Below, in pieces: positions 35,398 through 43,854 of a stretch of 64,000 bases of DNA (positions are counted from its first letter, which is position 1; each line of letters begins with the position of its first letter). A model generated the notes under the pieces. It made no database searches. It was given only the letters and a program-made list of their open reading frames with translations, and was not told where the DNA came from. This DNA is from NCEH01 sp043195195 (GTDB lineage Bacteria; Pseudomonadota; Alphaproteobacteria; Rhizobiales; Xanthobacteraceae): positions 186,001 to 250,000 of the forward strand of contig NZ_JBAFWT010000004.1 in assembly GCF_043195195.1 (NCBI RefSeq). Reading direction: 5' to 3'. Made by a program: the position numbers and the translations under genes.

Positions 35398-36507
35398 TCA
35401 GTAGAGCCCAGCGTTCACGTTATTGGCGTGGCGAGGCGCACCCTGTGTGGCCCCGGCGGTGCCGGGGCGGGGCGCCGGGCGGGTCTTCTTGCGCGGCGGT
35501 GCGGGAGCCAGCGCGGCAACCACTTTCGGCGCGCCCGGCTTGTTCATCGCGATCAATTCGGAGACCGTGGCGAACTTGTAGCCCTTGGCGATCAAGGCAT
35601 CGAGCACGCGCGGCATCGCAGCGACGGTTGTGGCGTGGATGTCGTGGGCGAGAACGATGCTGCCGGGTCGCACCTGCTTCATGATCTGGTCGTAGATGCT
35701 CTGGGCTTCGCGGATCTTCCAGTCCAGCGGATCAACCGACCAAAAGATCAGCATCATATCGTACTTCTGTACGATGTGCTGCTGCAGCGCCGGCGTCATG
35801 GCCCCGTAGGGCGGGCGCAGATAGATCGGCTTCTTGCCGGTCGCACTCTCGACTGCGGCGGCGGTATCCTCGATCTGCTTATCGGCGGCGGCAAGGGTCA
35901 GTTTCGGCAACTGGGGGTGGTTCCAGGAATGGTTGCCGATCTCATGGCCGGCCGCCGCAATGGAGCGAATCACATCGGGATATGCAGCAGCATTGGTTCC
36001 GAGAACAAAGAAGGTCGCCTTGATGTTACGCTCGGCGAGAATCTTCAGAAGCTTGGGCGTGGTTTCCGGATTCGGGCCGTCGTCGAAAGTGAGGGCGATA
36101 TAGGGGCTATCGACCTCCATCGAGCGGTACGAGGAGGGACGCGCCACCGGAGCGGCAGGTTCGAGCGCGGCGGGGGGCGCCGCCATTGCCATAGCCGGCG
36201 CGGTGCCCTGAGCTGGTAAGGCGGCGACTGGCGTCGCAGTACCGGCCGGTGGGATCGGCGGCAGGGCAGGAAGCGTGGTGTGTGCCTGGGCGATCACGGG
36301 GCCAGACGGAGCGGCCGTAGGCACGGCAACCGTGGACGGGAGGCCGGGCAGCGCGCGCACGGACCCGGTCGTCGTTGGAGCCGCCGCGGCGACCTGGGAG
36401 GGTGCCGGTTGCGCCGCAGGCGCGGGAAGCAGCATCTGATAAAAGGCCACCCCGATGCAGAGCGCGCCTGATACCCCTATTGCGGATAATGTCAAAAGCC
36501 GCTTCAC
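35398..36507 (-). CDS. Polysaccharide deacetylase (NodB homology, CE4), membrane-anchored
   Basis: 369 residues. An N-terminal hydrophobic anchor (about 8-28) is followed by a long Pro/Ala/Thr-rich linker to about residue 125, then the CE4 domain. Catalytic motifs: LTFDDGP (139-145, Asp142/143), metal His193 and His197 in GNHSWNH, RPPYG (231-235) and LAHDIH (286-291). The C-terminal tail is Pro/Arg-rich. It likely removes N-acetyl groups from peptidoglycan or an exopolysaccharide in the periplasm. No other polysaccharide genes are nearby. Confidence 0.92.
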   Translation of the reverse strand: MKRLLTLSAIGVSGALCIGVAFYQMLLPAPAAQPAPSQVAAAAPTTTGSVRALPGLPSTVAVPTAAPSGPVIAQAHTTLPALPPIPPAGTATPVAALPAQGTAPAMAMAAPPAALEPAAPVARPSSYRSMEVDSPYIALTFDDGPNPETTPKLLKILAERNIKATFFVLGTNAAAYPDVIRSIAAAGHEIGNHSWNHPQLPKLTLAAADKQIEDTAAAVESATGKKPIYLRPPYGAMTPALQQHIVQKYDMMLIFWSVDPLDWKIREAQSIYDQIMKQVRPGSIVLAHDIHATTVAAMPRVLDALIAKGYKFATVSELIAMNKPGAPKVVAALAPAPPRKKTRPAPRPGTAGATQGAPRHANNVNAGLY

Positions 36508-36792
36508 GGCGCCGACTTTCTATGTTTGAAGCTTAAACCCTATCGCAGTCTCATCCTTCTTGTGTGGATAAATCGTGAAGCGCAAGTGGCGGCGACGTGT
36601 CAAGCCCGTGCCATTCTGCAAATCTGGGTTTCCAAATCTCGAGGCCAAGTCGGTCGTCCTAGAGCATTCAAGCTTGAGAATGCTCAGTTTTACTGCCTGG
36701 CAGCGGTAAGCAGTGACGCCGCCGGATGCCCGGGCATTGAGCCAATGTTTAGGTGCTCGTATCGTAAGGGAAGGGCACGCGGGCGGCGGCAT
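36508..36792. other. 285-bp gap with a hairpin at 36662-36685
   Basis: Between the deacetylase start and the regA stop, both on the minus strand. GAGCATTC (36662-36669) pairs with GAATGCTC (36678-36685) around AAGCTTGA and is followed on the plus strand by AGTTTTACTG. It looks like a terminator for a plus-strand transcript, or a dispersed intergenic palindrome, since no plus-strand gene ends here. Confidence 0.45.
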
Positions 36793-37326
36793 TCAGGGAA
36801 CCCGCTTCTTCTCCAGCTTGCGGGCCAGTGTGCGGCGGTGCATGCCGAGGCGCCGCGCGGCTTCCGAGATATTGAAGTCGGTTTCAACCAGCGTCTCGTG
36901 AATCCGCTCCCATTCGAGATTCTTCAGCGAGGTGGGGCGGGCGCTGACGGCGATGGAGGTATCGCCATCGACCCGGTCGAAGGCGGCCTCGATATCGTCG
37001 GAATTGGCGGGCTTCGCCAGATAATGGCAGGCACCAAGCTTGATCGCCTCCACCGCCGTGGCGATGCTGGCGAAGCCGGTGAGCACCACGATCTTCATTC
37101 CCGGATCGTGCTGATGCAGCGCCTTTACGCATTCCAGCCCCGACCCGCCTGCAAGCTTGAGGTCGACCACGGCATAGCCCGGGGACTGGGTTGCAAGAAG
37201 CGCCACGATACCTTCGAGGCGGTCGCTGGTAAGGACTTGATATCCCCGCCGCTCGAACGATTTGCGCAGCGCCCTTGCGAATACGGCATCGTCCTCCACG
37301 ATCACCAGCACGCGCCTATCGTCCAT
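36793..37326 (-). CDS. regA: RegA/PrrA/ActR-type redox response regulator
   Basis: 177 residues. Receiver domain with acidic pocket EDD (11-13), phosphoacceptor Asp55 (VVDLKLAGGSGLE) and Lys105. A Pro/Ser linker is followed by a Fis-type HTH (about 150-172, FNISEAARRLGMHRRTLARKL), the hallmark of RegA. ATG 37326 is preferred, with GGAG 6 bases upstream; ATG 37329 is adjacent. It overlaps the end of regB by 11 bp. In other alphaproteobacteria it controls respiration, nitrogen and carbon fixation genes in response to quinone redox state. Confidence 0.93.
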   Translation of the reverse strand: MDDRRVLVIVEDDAVFARALRKSFERRGYQVLTSDRLEGIVALLATQSPGYAVVDLKLAGGSGLECVKALHQHDPGMKIVVLTGFASIATAVEAIKLGACHYLAKPANSDDIEAAFDRVDGDTSIAVSARPTSLKNLEWERIHETLVETDFNISEAARRLGMHRRTLARKLEKKRVP

Positions 37327-38605
37327 CATCAGCTCCAAGCGAAAGCGCGGCGAACGGCAGGGTTAGAGTGACGACCGCGCCACCGTCGGGGTCGTTCTGT
37401 GCGACAACGCTTCCGCCAAGCTTGCGGACGACGTTGACCACCAGGAACAGGCCGAGGCCGCCTCCGGGCCGGCTCTTGCTCGAACGATAGGGCTTGCCGA
37501 ATTCTGCCAGCATGTCCAGTCCGAAACCGGGACCGGCGTCGCGTACCACGATCACGAAATCGTTCGCTCGCTGGAAGACCGCGACATCGACCCAGTTCGG
37601 CGAGGCTTCCAGCGCATTGTCGAAAACATTGAAGATCACCTGCTTCAGCGCCGGATCCGAGATGATCGCCGCACTCGAAAGGATCGTGTTGCTATAGTCC
37701 AGCCGTGCCGGCGAACGGCTGCTGCGCCACTCCTCCACCAGTTCGTCAAAGAAGCCGCGGGCTGTGGTGTGCACCGTGCCTTCGCCGCGCGCCTCGCCCG
37801 AGGACATGAGGATGCCCGAAACGATCGACTTGCAACGGTCGAGCTGGTTTTGCATGTCCGCGAGTTCGCCAGCGAGTTCCGGATCAGCCTTGAAAACCGC
37901 CATCCGCCGCCAGTCGGAGAGGATGACGGAGAGCGTGGCGAGCGGCGTGCCGAGTTCGTGGGCGGCGCCGGAGGCCAGCAGGCCGAGACGGACGATATGG
38001 TCCTCCTCTGCCGATTGCTGGCGCAGATGCGCAAGGTGCGCATCGCTGGTGCGGAGATTGAAGTTGATGCGGGTGATGAACAGCACCAGCAGGGTCGCTG
38101 CCAGCAGGAAGCAGACGAACATTCCATCGACGTGCAGGTCCAGCAGCTTCAGGTTCGGCTCATGGGCGGGGAGCAACAGCCTGCGGAAGCTCGTGGTGAG
38201 CCAGAGATAGCAGCCGATTGTGACGGCCACCAAGGTCCAGGTGGACCAGACCTCCAGCAGCACGGCGGCAAGGCTGATCTGCAGCAGATAAAGCGAGATG
38301 AACGGATTGGTGGCGCCGCCGGTGAGATAAAGCTGTGCGGTCAGAGCCGCGACATCCAGCAGCAACTCGAGAAACAGCTCGGTATTGGTGACGGTCTCGC
38401 TCTTGAAATGCCTGAGGGCGCTGACGAGGTTGAGGCCGACCAGGAACAGGATGATCGCCGTTAAATCCGCGAGCGGCAGCGCGACCTCAAACCAGAATTT
38501 CACCACCAGAATGGTCACCACCTGGCCGATCACGGCCAGCCAGCGCAGTTGGATCAGCAGCGCGAGATTCTGTTTGTTGGCAGAATCGTGGATCGAGGTC
38601 GTCAT
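37316..38605 (-). CDS. regB: RegB/PrrB/ActS-type redox sensor kinase
   Basis: 429 residues with about six N-terminal membrane segments. The quinone-binding motif GGATNPF is at 96-102. The H-box LLASGAAHELGTPLA has His216, the redox-active cysteine of RegB matches Cys258 in LDRCKSIVSGIL, and the ATP site shows DNALEAS, VVRDAGPGFG and GGGLGLFLV. It senses the quinone pool and phosphorylates RegA. It starts 33 bp after the SURF1-like gene of the cyo cluster, so it may be co-expressed with a quinol oxidase that alters the very signal it reads. Confidence 0.94.
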   Translation of the reverse strand: MTTSIHDSANKQNLALLIQLRWLAVIGQVVTILVVKFWFEVALPLADLTAIILFLVGLNLVSALRHFKSETVTNTELFLELLLDVAALTAQLYLTGGATNPFISLYLLQISLAAVLLEVWSTWTLVAVTIGCYLWLTTSFRRLLLPAHEPNLKLLDLHVDGMFVCFLLAATLLVLFITRINFNLRTSDAHLAHLRQQSAEEDHIVRLGLLASGAAHELGTPLATLSVILSDWRRMAVFKADPELAGELADMQNQLDRCKSIVSGILMSSGEARGEGTVHTTARGFFDELVEEWRSSRSPARLDYSNTILSSAAIISDPALKQVIFNVFDNALEASPNWVDVAVFQRANDFVIVVRDAGPGFGLDMLAEFGKPYRSSKSRPGGGLGLFLVVNVVRKLGGSVVAQNDPDGGAVVTLTLPFAALSLGADDGR

Positions 38606-38638
38606 GGTCCTGATCCCGTCCCGTTCGGCGGCGGCGCG

Positions 38639-39382
38639 TCAGACGAAGAAGGCGGCAGCGAGCGCCATGGCGGCCAAGCCAAACCAAGTGAGTGCATAGA
38701 TCAGGTGATTGTTCGGAAAATTCACCACCGTCAACCCGCCCACCGGCCCCGCCGGCGCACCGGGCGTCGCCTCCGCGTCGATGAAATAGGGGGCGACGAT
38801 ACCGAGGCCGCGCTTTTCGGCGATGGCGGGGACGTCACGAGAATACCAGCGGCCGCCGTCCGGATCATTGGCGCGTAGGAAGCCACCCGCCGGTTCACTG
38901 AGCCGTAGCAGGCCTGTCACCGAGACTTGGCGCGGCGGCGTTTCGGTGATTAAGCCAGCCTGGGCTTGATCCGTTGGGATGAAACCCCGGTTCACGATCA
39001 CGGTGAAGCCGGCGTCGGTTCGGAGCGGCGTGAGTACCCAATAACCGCCCCCGCGCTCGGTGACGGCCTTCACCAGGGTCTGCCGGTCGTTCAGGAAGAT
39101 GCCGGATGCCTGGACGCGAAGATATTCGTCCGCCGCGGGGGAACCGGATTTCCAGGCGGCGGGTCCCGGGGCGGGAACCGGCGACGCATGGATGCGGGCA
39201 TCGACGCGTTGGATCAGATCGAGCTTCCAGGCGCGCCGTTGCACCTGCCAGGCGCCGAGCGCCACCAACACCAAGCAGACGCCGACGGCCAGAAGACGCA
39301 GCACAATTCGCCTGCCGCCCCGGGGCGTCGCCGTCTTTTCTGGCGCGGCCATGTTGGCTGCGGGATCTTGCAGGCCGGTCAC
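38639..39382 (-). CDS. SURF1-family oxidase assembly protein
   Basis: About 247 residues; two membrane helices (about 28-46 and near the C terminus, LTWFGLAAMALAAAFFV) flank a periplasmic domain. ALGAWQVQRRAWKLDLI near the N terminus, VIVNRGFIPTD, VTGLLRLSEP and VVNFPNNHLIYALTWFG are SURF1 signatures. The GTG at 39382 is chosen because AAGGAG lies 9 bases upstream; ATG 39352 is the alternative. Located right after cyoD, where SURF1 homologues often help insert haem into the quinol oxidase. Confidence 0.9.
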   Translation of the reverse strand: MTGLQDPAANMAAPEKTATPRGGRRIVLRLLAVGVCLVLVALGAWQVQRRAWKLDLIQRVDARIHASPVPAPGPAAWKSGSPAADEYLRVQASGIFLNDRQTLVKAVTERGGGYWVLTPLRTDAGFTVIVNRGFIPTDQAQAGLITETPPRQVSVTGLLRLSEPAGGFLRANDPDGGRWYSRDVPAIAEKRGLGIVAPYFIDAEATPGAPAGPVGGLTVVNFPNNHLIYALTWFGLAAMALAAAFFV

Positions 39383-39414
39383 CGCCGGTCGCTCCTTCGC
39401 GCCGGCAGTTCCGA

Positions 39415-39813
39415 TCAAGGCATCTGGCGCATGTCGTGGACCGGCATCATGTTCGTGTTGAGATGATACATGACCCAGAGCGAACCGCTCAGCGCGATGA
39501 CCACGACAATGATCGTGAACATCAGCGCCATCATGCTCCAACCGCCTTCCACCCGCGTGTTCATGTGCAGGAAGAAGATCATGTGCACGACGATCTGAAC
39601 CACGGCGAAGGCCATGATTACGATCGCGGTTACCTGATTGTTGCCGAGCACGCCGTCCATCACCAGCCAGAAGGGAATGGCGGTGAGGATGACGGACAGG
39701 CCAAAGCCGATCCCGTAACTGCGCAGCGAGCCGTGTGCATCCGCCTCGTCGTGATCCGCACCGTGGCCGTGCTCTGCGGGGGCGTCCTGGTGGTGGTGCG
39801 CTTGCGCGGTCAT
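39415..39813 (-). CDS. cyoD: Cytochrome bo3 quinol oxidase subunit IV
   Basis: 132 residues with a His/Asp-rich cytoplasmic N terminus (HHHQDAPAEHGHGADHDEADAHG) and three membrane helices. YGIGFGLSVILTAIPF and HMIFFLHM match CyoD. Helps assemble CuB in subunit I. ATG 39813 overlaps the cyoC stop by 4 bp. Confidence 0.92.
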   Translation of the reverse strand: MTAQAHHHQDAPAEHGHGADHDEADAHGSLRSYGIGFGLSVILTAIPFWLVMDGVLGNNQVTAIVIMAFAVVQIVVHMIFFLHMNTRVEGGWSMMALMFTIIVVVIALSGSLWVMYHLNTNMMPVHDMRQMP

Positions 39814-40439
39814 CGCAGCATTCCCATCAAATAGACAAAGGTGAAGACGCCAATCCAGATCACGTCCAGGAAGTGCCAGAACATGCTGAGGCACATGAGC
39901 CGGCGGCGGTTTGCCGGGATGAGGCCGCGCCGGCCCACCTGCACCATGAGGGTCACCAGCCAGACCAGGCCGAACGTCACGTGTAGCCCGTGGGTCCCCA
40001 CCAAGGTGAAGAAGGCGGAGAGGAAGGCGCTGCGCTGCGGGGTCGCGCCCTCATGAATCATGTGCGCGAACTCGAACAACTCGATGGATAGGAAGGCCAG
40101 GCCGAACAGGGCCGTGACGACCAGCCAAGCCTGAACCTGCCCGACTCGCCCCTGCGCCATCGCCAGCATGGCGAAGCCATAGGTGATGGAGGAGAACAGC
40201 AGCATCGTGGTGTTGAGCGCCACGAGATTGAGGTCGAAGAGATCCTTCGGCCCAGGGCCTGCCGCGTAATTTCCGCCGAGCACGCCATAGGTGGCGAACA
40301 GCATCGCGAAGATGAGGCAATCGCTCATCAGATAGATCCAGAAGCCAAGGGCTGTGCTTCCGCCTTCGGCGTGGGCATGCTCCTCGACTTCGTAGAAGAC
40401 CGGCGCGGCGGCGCTGTTTGAGGTCGCTGCGAGCGTCAT
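39810..40439 (-). CDS. cyoC: Cytochrome bo3 quinol oxidase subunit III
   Basis: 209 residues, five membrane helices. LGFWIYLMSDCLIFAMLFATYGVL and THGLHVTFGLVWL are CyoC signatures. It overlaps cyoB by 4 bp at its start and cyoD by 4 bp at its end. Confidence 0.94.
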   Translation of the reverse strand: MTLAATSNSAAAPVFYEVEEHAHAEGGSTALGFWIYLMSDCLIFAMLFATYGVLGGNYAAGPGPKDLFDLNLVALNTTMLLFSSITYGFAMLAMAQGRVGQVQAWLVVTALFGLAFLSIELFEFAHMIHEGATPQRSAFLSAFFTLVGTHGLHVTFGLVWLVTLMVQVGRRGLIPANRRRLMCLSMFWHFLDVIWIGVFTFVYLMGMLR

Positions 40440-42475
40440 GGCGTCACCTGCGCGGCGAGGAGGCGTGTGCGCTCTTCCTCAGCCCGGATCACGTCTTCAG
40501 CGGGAATGGAGAAGTCGCGATTGTAGTTAAAGGTGTGGGTGATGGCGACGCCGAGCAGCGCCACGAAGCTTACAGCCGCCAGCCACCAGATGTACCAGAT
40601 CAGGGCGAAGCCCAGCGCCACGGCGCACCCGGCGAGCAACATGCCGGCCGGCGTGTTGCGGGGCATGTGGATGGGCCTGAACCCCTCCAGCGGGCGCTTG
40701 TAGCCCCGCTGCTTCATATCCCACCAAGCATCCCCATCGTGGATGACCGGGGTGAAGGCGAAATTATAGTCCGGCGGCGGGGAGGAGGTCGCCCATTCCA
40801 GGGTCCGTCCGTTCCACGGGTCGCCCGTGGTGTCGCGCAGCTGGTCACGTTTCATGATGCTGACGGCAATCTGCACCAGGAAGGAGAGGATGCCGAGCAG
40901 GATCAGGAATGCACCGAAGGCCGCGACGATAAACCAGATCTGCAGCGAGGGATCGTCGAACACTCGCAGGCGGCGGGTGACGCCCATCAGGCCAAGCACA
41001 TAGAGTGGCATAAAGGCGAAGTAGAAGCCCACCACCCAGAACCAGAACGACATCTTGCCCCAGAATGGATCGAGCCGGAAGCCGAACGCCTTCGGCCACC
41101 AGTAGGCAATGCCCGCGAACATGCCGAACACCACGCCGCCGATGATGACGTTATGGAAATGGGCGATCAGGAATAGGGAGTTGTGCAGCACGAAGTCTGC
41201 CGGCGGCACGGCGAGCAGCACGCCGGTCATGCCGCCGATCACGAAGGTCAGCATGAACGCCACCGTGTACATCATGGGCAGCTCGAACTTGATGCGCCCG
41301 CGGTACATGGTGAACAGCCAGTTGAAGATCTTCGCGCCGGTCGGGATCGAGATGATCATGGTCGTGATCCCGAAGAAGGAATTCACGCTGGCACCCGAAC
41401 CCATGGTGAAGAAGTGGTGCAGCCACACGAGGTAGGACAGGATCGTGATGACCACGGTCGCATAGACCATCGAGGTGTAGCCGAACAGGCGCTTGCCTGA
41501 GAAGGTGGAGGCCACTTCCGAGAACACGCCGAAAGCCGGCAGGATCAGGATGTACACCTCGGGGTGACCCCAGATCCAGATCAGGTTCACGTACAACATC
41601 GGGCTGCCGCCGAAGTCGTTGGTGAAGAAGTTCATGCCGAAGTATCGGTCCAGCGCCAGCAGCGCGAGCACTGCGGTGAGGATCGGGAACGAGGCAACGA
41701 TCAGCGCATTGGTGCACAGCGAGGTCCAGGTGAAGATCGGCATCTTCATCAGGGTCATGCCGGGGGCGCGCATCTTCACGATGGTGCAAATCAGGTTGAT
41801 ACCCGAGAGCGTCGTGCCCACACCTGCCACCTGCAGCGCCCAGATATAATAATCCACCCCAGAGTCCGGACTGTAGGAAATGCCGGAAAGTGGGGGATAG
41901 GCGAGCCACCCTGTCTGCGCGAACTCGCCGATGAAGAGCGACATCATGACGAGGACAGCGCCGCCGACGGTCATCCAGAAGCTGAAATTGTTCAGGAACG
42001 GAAAGGACACGTCGCGCGCACCGATCTGCAGCGGCACCACATAGTTCATGAGTCCGGTCACCAGCGGCATGGCGACGAAGAAGATCATGATCACACCGTG
42101 GGCGGTGAAGATCTGGTCGTAATGATGCGCGGGCAGGTAACCGTCGGACCCGCCGAAGGCCATCGCCTGCTGCAGGCGCATCATGATGGCATCGGCGAAG
42201 CCGCGCAGCAGCATGATGATGCCGAGCACCATGTACATGATGCCGATCTTCTTATGGTCCACGCTGGTGAACCACTCGCGCCAGAGATAACCCCAGAGCC
42301 GAAAATAGGTGAGCGCGCCGACCACCGCGATGCCGCCCAACGCCACCACGGAGAAGGTGGCCACGAGAATGGGCTCATGGAAGGGCAGGCTCTCGAACGT
42401 CAGCCGACCGAAAATCGGGCTTACAGGCGTCGAGAACGCGGACACGGCGGATTGAGACACGTTGGTTACAGACAT
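40436..42475 (-). CDS. cyoB: Cytochrome bo3 quinol oxidase subunit I
   Basis: 679 residues with about 15 membrane helices. Ligands for haem b, haem o3 and CuB are visible: HGVIMIFF, WGHPEVYILILPAFG (His-Tyr pair), VWLHHFFTMG (two CuB His) and AHFHNVIIGG (haem His). The D- and K-channel regions appear intact. Oxidises ubiquinol, reduces O2 to water and pumps protons. Starts 11 bp after cyoA. Confidence 0.96.
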   Translation of the reverse strand: MSVTNVSQSAVSAFSTPVSPIFGRLTFESLPFHEPILVATFSVVALGGIAVVGALTYFRLWGYLWREWFTSVDHKKIGIMYMVLGIIMLLRGFADAIMMRLQQAMAFGGSDGYLPAHHYDQIFTAHGVIMIFFVAMPLVTGLMNYVVPLQIGARDVSFPFLNNFSFWMTVGGAVLVMMSLFIGEFAQTGWLAYPPLSGISYSPDSGVDYYIWALQVAGVGTTLSGINLICTIVKMRAPGMTLMKMPIFTWTSLCTNALIVASFPILTAVLALLALDRYFGMNFFTNDFGGSPMLYVNLIWIWGHPEVYILILPAFGVFSEVASTFSGKRLFGYTSMVYATVVITILSYLVWLHHFFTMGSGASVNSFFGITTMIISIPTGAKIFNWLFTMYRGRIKFELPMMYTVAFMLTFVIGGMTGVLLAVPPADFVLHNSLFLIAHFHNVIIGGVVFGMFAGIAYWWPKAFGFRLDPFWGKMSFWFWVVGFYFAFMPLYVLGLMGVTRRLRVFDDPSLQIWFIVAAFGAFLILLGILSFLVQIAVSIMKRDQLRDTTGDPWNGRTLEWATSSPPPDYNFAFTPVIHDGDAWWDMKQRGYKRPLEGFRPIHMPRNTPAGMLLAGCAVALGFALIWYIWWLAAVSFVALLGVAITHTFNYNRDFSIPAEDVIRAEEERTRLLAAQVTP

Positions 42476-42486
42476 GGCGTCTCGCG

Positions 42487-43704
42487 TCAGGAGTTTGAGG
42501 GCCGGCGCGCCGCGGGCGCGAGAAGGTCCGCTGGGGCGCTGATGGGCGTGAAGGAGGGTGCCGGCAGGCCGGCCCCGAGGATGCGCGCAGGTCCGGGCGC
42601 CGCGCTGGGCGCCAGGGCGCCGATGCTTGCGGCCGGCGCGATCAGATCTTCCGGCGAGCAGATTCCAACCACCATCCCGGGCTTACCGCCGAACACGCTG
42701 CCACGACGGGCATATTTGTCATAGGTGAGGGGAAGGACATTGGCGATGCCGGCCATGCCCAGGCCGCCCTTCTCGTCGATTGCCATCATCTCGCTCATGC
42801 ACATCTTGCCCGGCTCGACGCACATGTTGAGGATCGCATTGTAGAGCGCCGGATCCACTTGGGCGAAACGGGTGACGGGGACATTCTGGCTTGGCTTCTC
42901 AAGCTCGAGATAAGCTGGGCGGGTGAGGTTGCCACCGCCCGCCTTGGCGCTGGCCAGCCATGTGTCGAAATCGGCGGTGGACTGGCCGAGGAACCGGAAA
43001 TGCATGCCGGAGAAGCCGGCGCCGCTGTAGTTGGCGGAAAAGCCGCGGTACGTGCCGGCCTTGTTGATAACCGCGTGAAGCTTCGTCTGCATGCCCGGCA
43101 TGGCATAGATCTGACCGGCGAGCGCGGGAATGTAGAACGAGTTCATCACTGAAGAAGAGGTGATGCGAAAGGCGATCGGCCGGTCCACCGGCGCTGCCAG
43201 TTCATTCACCGAGGCGATTCCGTATTGCGGATAGATGAACAGCCACTTCCAATCGAGTGCCACCACTTCAACTTCGAGCGGCTGCGTGTTCGGGGGAACC
43301 GGCCTGTCCTCGGCGATGCGGTCGATGGGACGATAGGGATCGAGCAGGTGAGTACCCATCCAGGTCAGCGCGCCGAGGCAGATGATGATGAGCAGCGGCG
43401 CCGCCCAGATCACGAGTTCCAGATGGGTCGAGTGGTGCCACTCCGGCTCATAACGCGCCTCGGTATTGGACTGGCGATAGCGCCAGGCAAACAGCACGGT
43501 AAGCACCATCACGGGGATGATGATGATCAGCATCAGCACGGTCGAGATGATCACCAGGTCACGCTGCTGCCAAGCCACGTCACCCGCCGGATGCAGCACG
43601 GTTAAATTACAGCCGCTCAAAATGGCCATGAGCGGCAGCAAGGCGAGGACGCGGAAGCGGCTCAATACAGCACCTGTCACGCACGTGGTTGGGACCCGCC
43701 GCAT
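42487..43704 (-). CDS. cyoA: Cytochrome bo3 quinol oxidase subunit II
   Basis: 405 residues from ATG 43704. Lipoprotein-type N terminus with LSGC (Cys about residue 32), two membrane helices and a periplasmic cupredoxin domain. WKWLFIYPQYGIASVNELAAP and ALAGQIYAMPGMQTKLH fit CyoA; the CuA ligands of cytochrome c oxidases are absent, consistent with a quinol oxidase. The C-terminal tail after about residue 330 is Pro/Ala-rich and longer than in E. coli (315 residues). First gene of cyoABCD-SURF1-regBA. The start choice is uncertain because no good ribosome site is visible. Confidence 0.92.
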   Translation of the reverse strand: MRRVPTTCVTGAVLSRFRVLALLPLMAILSGCNLTVLHPAGDVAWQQRDLVIISTVLMLIIIIPVMVLTVLFAWRYRQSNTEARYEPEWHHSTHLELVIWAAPLLIIICLGALTWMGTHLLDPYRPIDRIAEDRPVPPNTQPLEVEVVALDWKWLFIYPQYGIASVNELAAPVDRPIAFRITSSSVMNSFYIPALAGQIYAMPGMQTKLHAVINKAGTYRGFSANYSGAGFSGMHFRFLGQSTADFDTWLASAKAGGGNLTRPAYLELEKPSQNVPVTRFAQVDPALYNAILNMCVEPGKMCMSEMMAIDEKGGLGMAGIANVLPLTYDKYARRGSVFGGKPGMVVGICSPEDLIAPAASIGALAPSAAPGPARILGAGLPAPSFTPISAPADLLAPAARRPSNS

Positions 43705-43854
43705 CGCTAGCTGCACCGCACCACGAGGGACATTGGACAATTTGCCCAATGCCGCAATGCAAACTTGAGAGAGAAAAGGAACACTGGGATCCCCCGCTTC
43801 CCAGCGGCGGGGGCCTGTCGTATGAAAAAGCAACTTCAAAATGGTGTGAAGATC

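Noticed and set aside
35007..35684. Plus-strand open frame after the porin
   Set aside because: It starts at the porin stop, runs through the terminator hairpin and the 3' end of the deacetylase gene, and gives a low-complexity Arg/Ser/Pro product.
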